This document shows, piece after piece, positions 1-7,675 of a stretch of DNA of 64,000 nucleotides. Below the pieces are notes generated by a model. It was not told the origin of the DNA and did no database searches. It saw nothing but the letters and a program-made list of their open reading frames with translations. The position numbers and the translations under genes were made by a program. Source of the DNA: an uncultured Collinsella sp. (GTDB taxonomy: Bacteria; Actinomycetota; Coriobacteriia; Coriobacteriales; Coriobacteriaceae); the NCBI GenBank assembly GCA_900541045.1, contig UQID01000004.1, positions 1 to 64,000 of the forward strand. Direction: 5' to 3'. Each line of letters opens with the position of its first letter. The stretch's first letter is position 1.

Positions 1-299
1 GAGGCAACGTTGCCGTTGTTGTTGGTCGCGGTGGATTCGGAGCCATCGCCGGAGTTTTGGCTATTTTGAGAGTCCGAGGAGCTCGCTGTTCCCGATTCGA
101 GTCGGGCAACCAGGTCTGCCTCGTCGTCGGTGCGGCTGGGACTCTCGTTTTGTTTTTCGGCCAGAGCTACCGCCTGCTCATCGCTTTGTGGCGACAACAG
201 CTTGGGCGCTCCGTCGAGCGACCCCGTGAACAGCGCAAACCCCAGCACCACGGCGGTGCCGATGGAAAGTACTTGCTTGTAGGCGGACTTGCGCGACAT
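1..299 (-). CDS. secreted or membrane-anchored hypothetical protein (5' part only)
   Basis: This is the first 99 codons of a minus-strand gene that runs off the left edge. The start ATG at 299 has an AGGAG site six bases upstream. The N-terminus begins MSRKSAYKQVLSIGTAVVLG, a basic stretch followed by a hydrophobic segment, which fits a signal peptide or signal anchor. The rest of the visible part is polar and low-complexity, rich in Ser, Asn, Gln, Asp and Glu, as in linkers of cell-surface proteins. No catalytic domain lies in the visible portion, so function cannot be assigned. It is transcribed away from the sugar island that starts at 713. Confidence 0.6.
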   Translation of the reverse strand, partial: MSRKSAYKQVLSIGTAVVLGFALFTGSLDGAPKLLSPQSDEQAVALAEKQNESPSRTDDEADLVARLESGTASSSDSQNSQNSGDGSESTATNNNGNVA

Positions 300-712
300 G
301 GAGGCTCCTGGATGGACGGTTGGGAGTCTACCAGTCTAGCAGGAGCCGGCAGGGGCCGTTCTGTCGAACAAATACTTAAGATTTGGGACAAACGCTACGG
401 ATTCATTTGCCTCATATTTGACGTATGGCTAGATCGGGGTGGAGTCGAGCCAGTTGAGCTTGCACTCCGTTTTGGTTGAGAGCGGCTGACAGCCAAGGGC
501 ATCCGCATGGGTTGCGGTGCCTTTTTTAGCGGGTAAACGGTCGAAAAATTCAGGTGAACGGTCAAATCGGAACATTTCAAACGAAATATCATACGGACAT
601 CCGAATATACGGACGTTTGTGATAATCTAATTGTCGATCAAGAACGGCGACCGGCACCCCCTGTGCGGTCGCCACTTGATACATCCAGTGGAGACAACAG
701 GAGGCAAACACT
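300..712. promoter_or_regulatory. divergent intergenic region with terminator, repeats and leader hairpin
   Basis: This 413-base gap holds no convincing gene. It contains a plus-strand terminator-like hairpin with T-run (498-527), two direct repeats ATACGGACAT and ATACGGACGT (591-600 and 607-616), a possible extended -10 TGTGATAAT (618-626), and a leader hairpin GGCGACCG/CGGTCGCC (646-653 with 666-673). The ribosome site AGGAGG then precedes the ATG at 713. The repeats are candidate operator sites for the GntR regulator encoded at 5816; this assignment is inference. Confidence 0.5.
498..527 (+). terminator. rho-independent terminator-like hairpin in front of the sugar operon
   Basis: GGCA-T-CCGCA pairs with TGCGGTGCC (one bulge) across a short loop and is followed by six T residues. 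No plus-strand gene precedes it inside the window, so it either ends a short transcript or attenuates a longer leader of the operon at 713. Confidence 0.5.
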
Positions 713-1564
713 ATGTACGTAACCTTGCGCGAAGTCCTGGCAGAGGCTAACCAGCTCAACATGGCCGTTGGTGCTTTCAACACCCATAACCTCGAGATGT
801 GCCCGTCGATTATTCGCGTCGCGGCTCGCCTGCACACCCCCGTGATCATCCAGACCTCCGAGGGCACCGCTAGCTACGTTGGTCATCGCAACCTGGTTGC
901 TGTGTGCAAGTCCATGGCCGAGGAGTACGGCGTCAACGTTGTTCTCCACCTCGACCACGCCAAGAACTTCGACGAGATCCGCAAGGCTCTCGAGGCCGGC
1001 TATAGCTCGGTAATGTTTGACGGCTCCGCGCTTCCCTTCAAGGAGAACATCCTTGGTACCAAACGCATCGTCGAGATGGCTCAGGCCCACGGCGCTTCCG
1101 TTGAGGCCGAGCTCGGTACCGTCGGCGGTACCGAGGATGGCGTCGCCGTCGCCGATGCCGACGTGCGCTATACCGATCCCGAGCAGGCTGTTGAGTTCAT
1201 CGAGAAGACCGGCATCGACGCCCTTGCCGTCGCTATCGGCACCAACCATGGTCAGTACAAGTCCAAGACCAACATCTCCTTCGATCAGCTCGAGAAGATC
1301 CGCGATGCCGTGAACGGCTTCCCCCTGGTCATCCATGGTGGCACCGGTGTTAAGGACGAGGACGTTCGTCACGTCATCGACCTGGGTATCCGTAAGTTCA
1401 ATGTTGGTACCGATCTGCTCGTCAACTGGAACAAGACCTCCAAGCAGTGCTATGACGAGCTCAAGGAGAACGCCTCCAACCGCAACATGGTTATGCCTGC
1501 TCAGAAGGCCGTCGAAGAGGTTGTCGAGCATCGCATCAGCCTCTTCAAGAATATCGTCGCTTAG
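713..1564 (+). CDS. class II (zinc) ketose-bisphosphate aldolase
   Basis: This 283-residue protein belongs to the class II fructose/tagatose-bisphosphate aldolase family, which splits a ketose phosphate into dihydroxyacetone phosphate and an aldehyde with a divalent metal. Visible family landmarks are HLDHA (first zinc-ligand region), EAELG (glutamate), IGTNHG (second histidine), IHGGTG (third histidine) and GIRKFNVGTDL near the C-terminus. Length is normal. AGGAGG lies upstream of the ATG. It is the first gene of an operon with an ascorbate-type PTS and a kinase-DERA fusion, so the substrate is more likely a pathway-specific ketose phosphate than glycolytic fructose-1,6-bisphosphate. The exact substrate (fructose-, tagatose- or a pentulose-type phosphate) cannot be read from the sequence. 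Confidence 0.85.
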   Translation: MYVTLREVLAEANQLNMAVGAFNTHNLEMCPSIIRVAARLHTPVIIQTSEGTASYVGHRNLVAVCKSMAEEYGVNVVLHLDHAKNFDEIRKALEAGYSSVMFDGSALPFKENILGTKRIVEMAQAHGASVEAELGTVGGTEDGVAVADADVRYTDPEQAVEFIEKTGIDALAVAIGTNHGQYKSKTNISFDQLEKIRDAVNGFPLVIHGGTGVKDEDVRHVIDLGIRKFNVGTDLLVNWNKTSKQCYDELKENASNRNMVMPAQKAVEEVVEHRISLFKNIVA

Positions 1565-1579
1565 GGACGAGGCGCACCG

Positions 1580-2029
1580 ATGCAGATTACGGAGATGCTC
1601 AAGCGCGAAAACGTTCGCCTTGCCGATTCTGTCGATTCCTGGCAGGACGCGATCAAGCTCGCCGTCGCTCCGCTCAACGAGGGCGGTTACGTCGAGGATC
1701 GCTATGCGGATGAGATTATCCGCGCCACCAACGAGATGGGTCCCTACTATGTGCTCACCGAAGACGTCGCGCTGATTCACGGTCGCCCCGAGGATGGCTG
1801 CATTAAAGGTCAGCTTGCCGTGACGGTTCTGAAGAAGCCCGTTAGGTTCTCGGAAGACAGCTTCGATGTTCGTCTTTTGGTCGCACTTGCGGCAGAGGAT
1901 TCCAATTCACATATTGAGGCTATGCAGGTACTTGCTGGCATCTTTATGGATGAGGACAAGATTGCGCAGATCGTCGCTTCTGATGATGCCGACGAGATTT
2001 ATCAGGCATTTACGGGTGCGGCGGCATAA
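1580..2029 (+). CDS. PTS EIIA component, mannitol/fructose/ascorbate (EIIA-Ntr fold) type
   Basis: This 149-residue cytoplasmic protein is a stand-alone EIIA domain. The expected phosphorylation site is His67 in the context VALIHGRPEDG, the family's usual position about halfway along. It should take phosphate from HPr and pass it to the IIB protein encoded next. The gap to the aldolase is only 15 bases and a GAGG lies upstream of the ATG, so the genes are probably co-transcribed. The order IIA, IIB, IIC as separate genes matches the ascorbate (SgaA/UlaC, SgaB/UlaB, SgaT/UlaA) arrangement. Substrate specificity is carried by IIC and IIB, so the name does not prove ascorbate transport. Confidence 0.85.
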   Translation: MQITEMLKRENVRLADSVDSWQDAIKLAVAPLNEGGYVEDRYADEIIRATNEMGPYYVLTEDVALIHGRPEDGCIKGQLAVTVLKKPVRFSEDSFDVRLLVALAAEDSNSHIEAMQVLAGIFMDEDKIAQIVASDDADEIYQAFTGAAA

Positions 2030-2112
2030 AACAGTGTCGCTTGGTGCGGGCGAGCCTATGTGTTTGCCCGCATCTACCCCGAGGTGGGGCACGCGCCCCC
2101 AAAGGAAAGGAA

Positions 2113-2418
2113 ATGAACATGGTCAAGATTTTGTGCTGCTGCGGCAATGGTCTTGGAAGCAGCTTTGCCTGCCAGATGGCTATTGAGCAGGTCATGAAGA
2201 AGCTCGGGGTCCAGTGCAAGATGGACCACGACAGCGTTTCCAGCGCCGCGGGCGCCTCTAAGGGCTTCGACATGATCGTCGCTGCCGAGAACTTCAAGAC
2301 GCAGATCGAAAGCTACAACACCGGTCTTCCCTGCGTGTTCCTCAAGCGTCTTGTCGATAAGAAGGAAATCGAGGAAAAGCTGACCCCGGTGCTCAAGGAG
2401 ATGGGCGTCCTAGAGTAA
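2113..2418 (+). CDS. PTS EIIB component, ascorbate/SgaB type
   Basis: This protein of about 101 residues has the EIIB P-loop signature CCCGNGLGSS near its N-terminus; Cys10 is the likely phospho-acceptor. It should transfer phosphate from EIIA to the sugar bound by IIC. The chosen ATG at 2113 follows AAAGGAAAGG and gives the usual EIIB length; a longer frame from 2041 has no supporting ribosome site. A second in-frame ATG two codons later is possible. It lies between the IIA and IIC genes. Confidence 0.85.
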   Translation: MNMVKILCCCGNGLGSSFACQMAIEQVMKKLGVQCKMDHDSVSSAAGASKGFDMIVAAENFKTQIESYNTGLPCVFLKRLVDKKEIEEKLTPVLKEMGVLE

Positions 2419-2472
2419 GGGCCTCTTCGCCTAGATTGATAGAAATGTACATGAGAAAAAGGGGTGTACAAC

Positions 2473-3780
2473 ATGGCTGTTCTTGAGTTTATTATCAATA
2501 ACATCCTGACGCAGGCCGCCGTTGTTATCGGTCTCGTCGCCTGCCTGGGCCTTGTGCTTCAGAAGAAGTCGGCCAACGATGTGTTGCTCGGCACGTTTAA
2601 GACGATGCTCGGCTTCCTTGTTCTGGCTGCCGGCTCGAGCGTCATGCAGGGCTCTCTTGCCTACTTTGGCGATATGTTCAACTCCGCCTTCGGCTTCAAC
2701 GGCATGACCGCCGTCGTCGCTTCCATCGAGGGCATCAACGGTCAGGCAATGACCGACCTCGGCCTTGGCTCCGAGATCGCCATCTGCCTCGCTGGCATCT
2801 TCGTGGTGAACATCATTCTCGCTCGTTTCACCAAGTTTAAGTATGTGTTCCTGACTGGCCAGGCCCTTCTGTGGGAGTCCACGCTCTGCGTCGTGTTCGC
2901 CTTCTTCTGCGGTCTGCGCGGTATCCCCCTGATCGTCGTCAGCTCCATCGTCGGTGGCGCCTTCGCTACCCTCATGCCTGCCTTCGCTCAGCCCGTTGTC
3001 CGCAAGATCACCGAGTCCGATGACATTGCCCTGGGTCACTTCTGCACCTTTGGCTATATGTTCACCGCCCTTATCGCAAGCATCACCAAGAAGCTCGCTG
3101 GCGGCAAGGAGTCCAAGTCCACCGAGGACCTCGAGATTCCGCAGTCCCTGTCCTTCCTCCAGGATACCTACGCTGCTGTCGGCCTGGTCATGATCGTTTT
3201 CTACCTGGTCGTCGCTGCTTTCGCTGGTCCCGCTGCTGCTGCTGACTACTGCGGCGCCACCAACTTCATGGTCTACGCTTTCCTCCAGGCCATGCAGTTC
3301 GTCGTTGGTCTGTACGTCCTGCTCGCCGGCGTTCGCCTGCTGCTCGCCGAGCTCGTCCCCGCCTTCCAGGGCATCTCGATGAAGCTCGTCCCCGATGCGC
3401 GCCCCGCTCTGGACTGCCCTGTCCTGTTCACCTATGCCCCTAACGCCGTTATCTTCGGCTTTGTGTTCACCACGCTTGGCTCGCTGATCGGCATGGCTAT
3501 CACCGGCCTCATGGGCACCCTCGTCATCCCCGGTGTTATGTCCAACTTCTTCGCCGGCGGCACTGCTGGTGTCTTCGGTAACGCCATCGACGGTCGTCGC
3601 GGCGCCATCATCGGCTGCATCTTCCACGGCATCTTCATCATGATCCTGCCTGCGCTCCTGTCCCCGATGCTCGCTCAGATTGGCTTCGTGAACATGACCT
3701 GCACCGACGTCGACACCGTCGTCACCGGCTTCTTCTTCATGGCCATCAAGTCCATCCTCAGCGTCTTTGGTATCGCATAA
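2473..3780 (+). CDS. PTS EIIC permease, SgaT/UlaA family
   Basis: This 435-residue polytopic membrane protein matches the UlaA/SgaT class of PTS permeases, with long hydrophobic helices throughout and Gly-rich re-entrant stretches such as FFAGGTAGVFGNA. It would import and, with EIIB, phosphorylate its substrate. UlaA proteins are usually somewhat longer (about 460). The ATG at 2473 is preferred because AAGGGG ends eight bases upstream; the in-frame GTG at 2464 overlaps that site. Known UlaA homologues include true L-ascorbate transporters and members of unknown specificity. The neighbouring aldolase, DERA and transketolase genes, and the absence here of ascorbate-6-phosphate lactonase (UlaG) or UlaD-like decarboxylase genes, argue for a pentose-like or deoxy sugar. 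This is inference. Confidence 0.85.
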   Translation: MAVLEFIINNILTQAAVVIGLVACLGLVLQKKSANDVLLGTFKTMLGFLVLAAGSSVMQGSLAYFGDMFNSAFGFNGMTAVVASIEGINGQAMTDLGLGSEIAICLAGIFVVNIILARFTKFKYVFLTGQALLWESTLCVVFAFFCGLRGIPLIVVSSIVGGAFATLMPAFAQPVVRKITESDDIALGHFCTFGYMFTALIASITKKLAGGKESKSTEDLEIPQSLSFLQDTYAAVGLVMIVFYLVVAAFAGPAAAADYCGATNFMVYAFLQAMQFVVGLYVLLAGVRLLLAELVPAFQGISMKLVPDARPALDCPVLFTYAPNAVIFGFVFTTLGSLIGMAITGLMGTLVIPGVMSNFFAGGTAGVFGNAIDGRRGAIIGCIFHGIFIMILPALLSPMLAQIGFVNMTCTDVDTVVTGFFFMAIKSILSVFGIA

Positions 3781-3820
3781 GGATTCTTGTAGCGCCTGAC
3801 GAAGGTCCAAGTCTTTCTTT

Positions 3821-3868
3821 AAGGGGGTTGTTCCTGTGCCTGGTCCCCGGCAGGGGAACAACCCCCTT
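3821..3868 (+). terminator. strong hairpin between PTS IIC and the next genes
   Basis: A perfect 14-base-pair stem, AAGGGGGTTGTTCC (3821-3834) with its complement (3855-3868), encloses a 20-base loop and is followed by CGTTTATT. It may partly terminate the PTS transcript or protect its 3' end, lowering expression of the downstream genes. Confidence 0.65.
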
Positions 3869-3896
3869 CGTTTATTACTGCTAGTGGAGGTTTCCA

Positions 3897-4289
3897 ATGG
3901 GTTTGTTTGGATTTGGCAAGAAAAAGGAGAAGGTGGCCTCCGCTGCAGCCGAGACCGCACCCGTTCTCGATCGAGATGCCGTTCTCGACGCCGTTAAGGC
4001 AAAGCGTTCCGAGCTCGAGGGCAAGGAGGGCGTCGCTGCCGCAAACGTTCTAAACGAGATTGGCAAGCTTTATGCCGATGCCAACATGGTCGACGAGGCC
4101 GTTGAGGCATACGAGCAAAGCCTGGAAGTCAATCGCACGATGGGCAAGGCGTCTGCGGCACTGGTCAAGCTGTACAACAAGAAGCGTGCGGCTGCCGCCG
4201 AAGCGAAAGACGATGAGGCTATCAAGTATTACATGGACAAGGTTACCGAGATGCTTGCTATCTCCAAAGACCAGCTTCGTGGCAAATAA
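3897..4289 (+). CDS. small TPR-like protein of unknown role
   Basis: This 130-residue soluble protein starts MGLFGFGKKKEK, a basic N-terminus, and continues with helical, Ala/Glu-rich sequence. Residues about 45-90 (NVLNEIGKLYADANMVDEAV and following) read like a tetratricopeptide-type helix pair with alternating small and aromatic positions. I know no enzymatic function. It sits 27 bases before the kinase-DERA gene with a GGAGG-like site before its ATG, so a structural or regulatory role for the neighbouring enzyme or the PTS is plausible. That link rests on position only. Confidence 0.7.
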   Translation: MGLFGFGKKKEKVASAAAETAPVLDRDAVLDAVKAKRSELEGKEGVAAANVLNEIGKLYADANMVDEAVEAYEQSLEVNRTMGKASAALVKLYNKKRAAAAEAKDDEAIKYYMDKVTEMLAISKDQLRGK

Positions 4290-4315
4290 TCGGGTAGTAA
4301 GAAGGGTTTCCTAGC

Positions 4316-5620
4316 ATGGAAAAGACGCTGATTTTGCTTGCCGGACCTCCGGCTACGGGCAAAACCGATTTGGCAGATCGCATCAAGGCTCGCCATACAT
4401 CTGAGAGCTTTTTGAGCGTCTCGCTTGACGACGTTAAAGAAGAGTATTGGGATACGTACGGCTTTAACAATGCCGAGGAAAAGGCGCAGGTTGATGCGAA
4501 CGCTCTTCAGGAGTGGTTCCGTCGCCTCGATGTCGCCATGGCGGATGGGCCGCAGATTATGTGCGATTATCCGTTTTCCGCCAAGCAGCACGACAAGCTT
4601 GCCGAGCTGGCAGACAAGCACGGCTATCGTGTGCTCACGATTCGTCTTGTCGCCGATCCCGTTATGATCAGCAAGCGCTACCGTGCTCGCGATCTTAAGC
4701 CGACGCGTCATCTTGCGCACATTGTGACGCATTATCACAAGGGCGATGTGCTCGAAGATCGTAGCAAGGGCGACGACCTGGTCGATTTGGATATCCTTGT
4801 CGACCGCATCAAAAACCGCGGCTATGATACGTTTGAGCTGGGTCATACCATTGAGCTTGACGTGACCAATGTCGATACCGTTGACTATCCGGGCTTTTTG
4901 GCCAAGGTCGATGAGTATCTGGACGATCCTTCGTCGGTTGCCGCCATTGCCGCCAAGGCGGGGGCAGAGTTAACCGATGAGGACCTCTGCTCGCGCATTG
5001 ACTACACATTGCTTAAGCCGACGGCGACCTGGGATCAGATTGATGCCGTTTGCGCCGAGGCATTCGAGTACGGTTGTGCCAGCGCATGTATCCCGCCTTC
5101 GTATATCGCCCGTGCTCACAAGGCCTATCCCGACCTTGCGCTCACCACGGTCATCGCTTTTCCTCTTGGCTATATGACGAGCGCTGCGAAAGCGGCCGAA
5201 GCGGCCGATGCCTACGCCAACGGTGCCTCCGAAATCGACATGGTGATTGACCAGGGCATGGTCAAAGCCCGCGATTACCAGGCCATCGAGGACGATATTC
5301 GAGCCGTGCGCGAGGCCGTGCCCAATGCGACGCTCAAGGTCATTGTCGAAACGTGCTATTTGGCGCAGGAAACCAAAAAGCCGATCTGTCATGCCGTCGA
5401 GGCTGCCGGCGCAGACTTTATTAAGACGTCTACGGGCTTTGGTACGGCTGGTGCCCAGGTTGAGGATGTCTATCTGTTTGCTCAAGAGTTGGGCGGCCGT
5501 GTAAAGGTCAAGGCATCGGGCGGCGTTCGCACGAAAGAAGATCTTGCACTTATGTCCGGCGCCGGTGCCGATCGTATCGGCGCGAGTGCCAGCCCGCGCA
5601 AGCTTTTCGGCGCGCGCTAG
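4316..5620 (+). CDS. fusion of a P-loop kinase domain with deoxyribose-phosphate aldolase (DERA)
   Basis: A single 434-residue frame joins two domains. Residues 1 to about 205 form an AAA_33/zeta-toxin-like P-loop kinase with Walker A AGPPATGKTDLAD at about 9-21. Residues about 215-434 are a complete DeoC: EIDMVID (catalytic Asp region), FIKTSTGFG (Schiff-base Lys), VKASGGVR (second Lys) and DRIGAS phosphate-binding end. DERA cleaves 2-deoxyribose-5-phosphate to acetaldehyde and glyceraldehyde-3-phosphate. The N-terminal domain could phosphorylate a sugar to supply the aldolase, but this kinase superfamily has many substrates and none is proven. The gene follows the TPR-like gene and precedes the GntR regulator. 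No stop codon or frame change interrupts the join. Confidence 0.85.
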   Translation: MEKTLILLAGPPATGKTDLADRIKARHTSESFLSVSLDDVKEEYWDTYGFNNAEEKAQVDANALQEWFRRLDVAMADGPQIMCDYPFSAKQHDKLAELADKHGYRVLTIRLVADPVMISKRYRARDLKPTRHLAHIVTHYHKGDVLEDRSKGDDLVDLDILVDRIKNRGYDTFELGHTIELDVTNVDTVDYPGFLAKVDEYLDDPSSVAAIAAKAGAELTDEDLCSRIDYTLLKPTATWDQIDAVCAEAFEYGCASACIPPSYIARAHKAYPDLALTTVIAFPLGYMTSAAKAAEAADAYANGASEIDMVIDQGMVKARDYQAIEDDIRAVREAVPNATLKVIVETCYLAQETKKPICHAVEAAGADFIKTSTGFGTAGAQVEDVYLFAQELGGRVKVKASGGVRTKEDLALMSGAGADRIGASASPRKLFGAR

Positions 5621-5629
5621 AGGCAGTCC

Positions 5630-5657
5630 GGGGCATTCTTTGCATAAAGAATGCCCC
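5630..5657. terminator. perfect hairpin after the kinase-DERA gene
   Basis: GGGGCATTCTTT pairs exactly with AAAGAATGCCCC across a four-base loop just after the stop codon. There is no T-run on either strand, so it may act as a 3'-end stabiliser or a weak terminator. Confidence 0.45.
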
Positions 5658-5815
5658 AAGATGGTGGTGAGTCGGTGGAGTATGCTCGGCTGGAGTGGAA
5701 TATACGCGGGCAGCGTTATCGATGTGTGTCTTTTGAGATTATGCAGTTAACATTTGTTAAAAGACAGCACCTGATATCAAGGATTTAGAGAATTAGTCCA
5801 GATAGGGGAGGGATG

Positions 5816-6553
5816 ATGACCGATACGTCTGAGCTCGATTTTAGCGGCAAGGAACAGCTGTACTCTCAGCTGTACGATATCTTGTTCCAGGGAATTACGA
5901 GCGGTGCCTACAAGATTGGCGATTACATTCCCTCCGAAAGCGATCTTATGAAGCGCTATGACGTTTCGCGTGCAACGGCGCGCAAAGCGATGGAGCTGCT
6001 TTCTAATAATGGCTTGATTGAGAAGAAGCGCGGCCGCGGATCCGAGGTTATTGCCAACGTGCCACTTAGCTCGCCTAAGCGTGTCTCGAGCTATATCAAA
6101 AAGAATGTGGACGAGTTTGCAGTGCCTCAAAAACGTTTGATTGAGTCTGGCGTTGTAACCATGCCTCAGCACGTTGCCCACGAGCTGGGCTTGGCTGAGG
6201 GCACAAAGGCCTTTTGCCTTCGCCGTGTGCGCGTGTCGGGCGATCGCTCATTCTATCTGGAGACGATTTATTACGAAGACGGTTATGTTCCGCATATTGC
6301 GGAGCGCGACTTTTCCAAGGAATCGCTTCGCTCTTATCTCAATAACTCGTGCGATATTCGCTGGAGCCGTGTGAGCCAAAAGATTGGAGCTTGCGTTGCT
6401 ACCGACGAGCAGGCCGAGCTTTTGGGCATCAGCGCCGGTGCTCCGTTGCTTAACATTACGAGGGTTTCTCATGACCAGCAGAATGTGCCCCGTGAGTATG
6501 TGGAGTCGTTCTACCGCGCCGACCTCTATCACCTCGAGATCGAACTCGATTAA
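5816..6553 (+). CDS. GntR-family regulator with UTRA ligand domain (HutC type)
   Basis: This protein of about 245 residues has an N-terminal winged helix-turn-helix (YSQLYDILFQGITSGAYKIG, then SESDLMKRYDVSRATARKAM) and a C-terminal UTRA domain that in this family binds small metabolites, often sugar phosphates. ATG codons occur at 5813 and 5816; AGGGGAG (5804-5810) is better spaced for 5816. It lies between the kinase-DERA gene and the transaldolase and is the obvious local regulator. Candidate operator sites share TACGGAC: two copies upstream of the aldolase gene and one, inverted, at 6604-6611 upstream of the transaldolase. Repression relieved by a pathway sugar phosphate is the usual family mode; the inducer here is unknown. 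Confidence 0.88.
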   Translation: MTDTSELDFSGKEQLYSQLYDILFQGITSGAYKIGDYIPSESDLMKRYDVSRATARKAMELLSNNGLIEKKRGRGSEVIANVPLSSPKRVSSYIKKNVDEFAVPQKRLIESGVVTMPQHVAHELGLAEGTKAFCLRRVRVSGDRSFYLETIYYEDGYVPHIAERDFSKESLRSYLNNSCDIRWSRVSQKIGACVATDEQAELLGISAGAPLLNITRVSHDQQNVPREYVESFYRADLYHLEIELD

Positions 6554-6645
6554 GGAGTTCTCCGTCCCGCTCTGACGCGGCGGCACTTTTGACAAACAAT
6601 TCAGTCCGTACATTTCTATATCATCATGTATGTAAGGAGTACATT

Positions 6646-7350
6646 ATGGCAATCAAGGTATTTGCCGACGGTGCCAATCTCGAGGGCATGCTCGACATGG
6701 CCGAGAACGGTAACGTTCAGGGCTTTACGACTAATCCATCGCTTATGAAGGCGGGTGGCGTGACCGATTATCGCGAGTTTGCCAAGACCGTGCTCGAGCA
6801 CATCACCGATGTCTCGGTTTCGTTTGAGGTCTTTGCGGACGATGAGGCGGGTATGGAGGCCGAGGCTCGCGAGATTGCGACTTGGGCTGACAATGTGTAT
6901 GTCAAGATTCCCGCACTCAATACCAAGGGTGAGTCGACCGCGGCGCTCGTTAAACGTCTTTCCGCTGACGGCATTAAGGTAAACGTTACGACGATCTTTA
7001 CTCCCGAGCAGGTCGATGAGTTTGTGGACGCTGTCTCCGCTGAGACGCCGTCTATCATCTCTATCTTCGCCGGCCGTATTGCCGATACCGGCGTTGATCC
7101 GCTGCCGTTGATGGCTGAGTCTGTCAAAAAGGCCGCGGCAAAGCCGCAGTGTGAGGTGCTCTGGGCATCTACCCGTGAGCTGCTGAATATCTATCAGGCC
7201 GAGTCCGTGGGGTGCCAGATCATTACGGTTCCCAACGGCATTCTGGCCAAGCGCAAGAACGTCGGTAAGGACCTCATGGAGTATTCGCTCGACACCGTTA
7301 AGGGTTTCGCGCGTGATATCGAAACGCTTGGATTCCACATCCTGCCGTAA
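6646..7350 (+). CDS. transaldolase / fructose-6-phosphate aldolase-like protein (copy 1)
   Basis: This 234-residue enzyme belongs to the small transaldolase/FSA subfamily. The Schiff-base lysine is Lys87 in NVYVKIPAL. FTTNPSLM near residue 30 and FAGRIADTG near 145 are family landmarks. It either exchanges dihydroxyacetone units between sugar phosphates or cleaves fructose-6-phosphate; sequence alone does not separate the two. The ATG at 6646 has AAGGAG six bases upstream, so the longer frame from 6589 is rejected. It is followed by the terminator at 7432 and the split transketolase, which fits the non-oxidative pentose phosphate pathway. A paralogue at 56085 differs at about 37 of 234 positions by my count. 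Confidence 0.88.
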   Translation: MAIKVFADGANLEGMLDMAENGNVQGFTTNPSLMKAGGVTDYREFAKTVLEHITDVSVSFEVFADDEAGMEAEAREIATWADNVYVKIPALNTKGESTAALVKRLSADGIKVNVTTIFTPEQVDEFVDAVSAETPSIISIFAGRIADTGVDPLPLMAESVKKAAAKPQCEVLWASTRELLNIYQAESVGCQIITVPNGILAKRKNVGKDLMEYSLDTVKGFARDIETLGFHILP

Positions 7351-7431
7351 CCGGACAAGCCGATTCGTCCATATCGGTTGATGACAGAAGGAGTAAGGGT
7401 CGTCGTTGCCTGTACGGCGGCGACTCGTAAT

Positions 7432-7486
7432 GCCCCAAGTTGGCAAAGGCTCCTAGCTTTTGTTGACTTGGGGCTTTTGTGTTTTA
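7432..7486 (+). terminator. terminator after transaldolase copy 1
   Basis: GCCCCAAGT (7432-7440) pairs with ACTTGGGGC (7466-7474), followed by TTTTGTGTTTT. It separates the transaldolase from the transketolase genes, which therefore probably have their own promoter or depend on read-through. Confidence 0.75.
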
Positions 7487-7675
7487 GGGTGAAATTTCCG
7501 TCTGGCACGCCATCTGAAAAATGAGGATCGCAGGCGGTGCCGTCTGTACCGTGGGTATCGCCCACACGTATATGGACCAGAAGGCGATTCAGAATGAATG
7601 CGCCGCCTTAAACGAGTGAATTGCCCCGGCATCGCATTATCCAGTGCCGGGGTTGTTCTCAAGAGAGGAATTCGT
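7487..7675 (+). promoter_or_regulatory. leader of the split transketolase genes with hairpin
   Basis: This non-coding stretch ends with a hairpin, CCCCGGCA (7624-7631) pairing with TGCCGGGG (7645-7652), about ten bases before the GAGAGGAA ribosome site. Such a stem could affect translation or mRNA stability. No clear promoter was recognised. Confidence 0.4.

Noticed and set aside
2473..3780. Calling the PTS a true L-ascorbate system
   Set aside because: The family name fits, but no lactonase, decarboxylase or epimerase of the ascorbate pathway is present and the neighbours point to pentose or deoxy-sugar chemistry.
6589..6622. Sigma-70 promoter before transaldolase copy 1 (TTGACA at 6589-6594)
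   Set aside because: The -35 box is perfect, but no acceptable -10 box lies 16-18 bases downstream.
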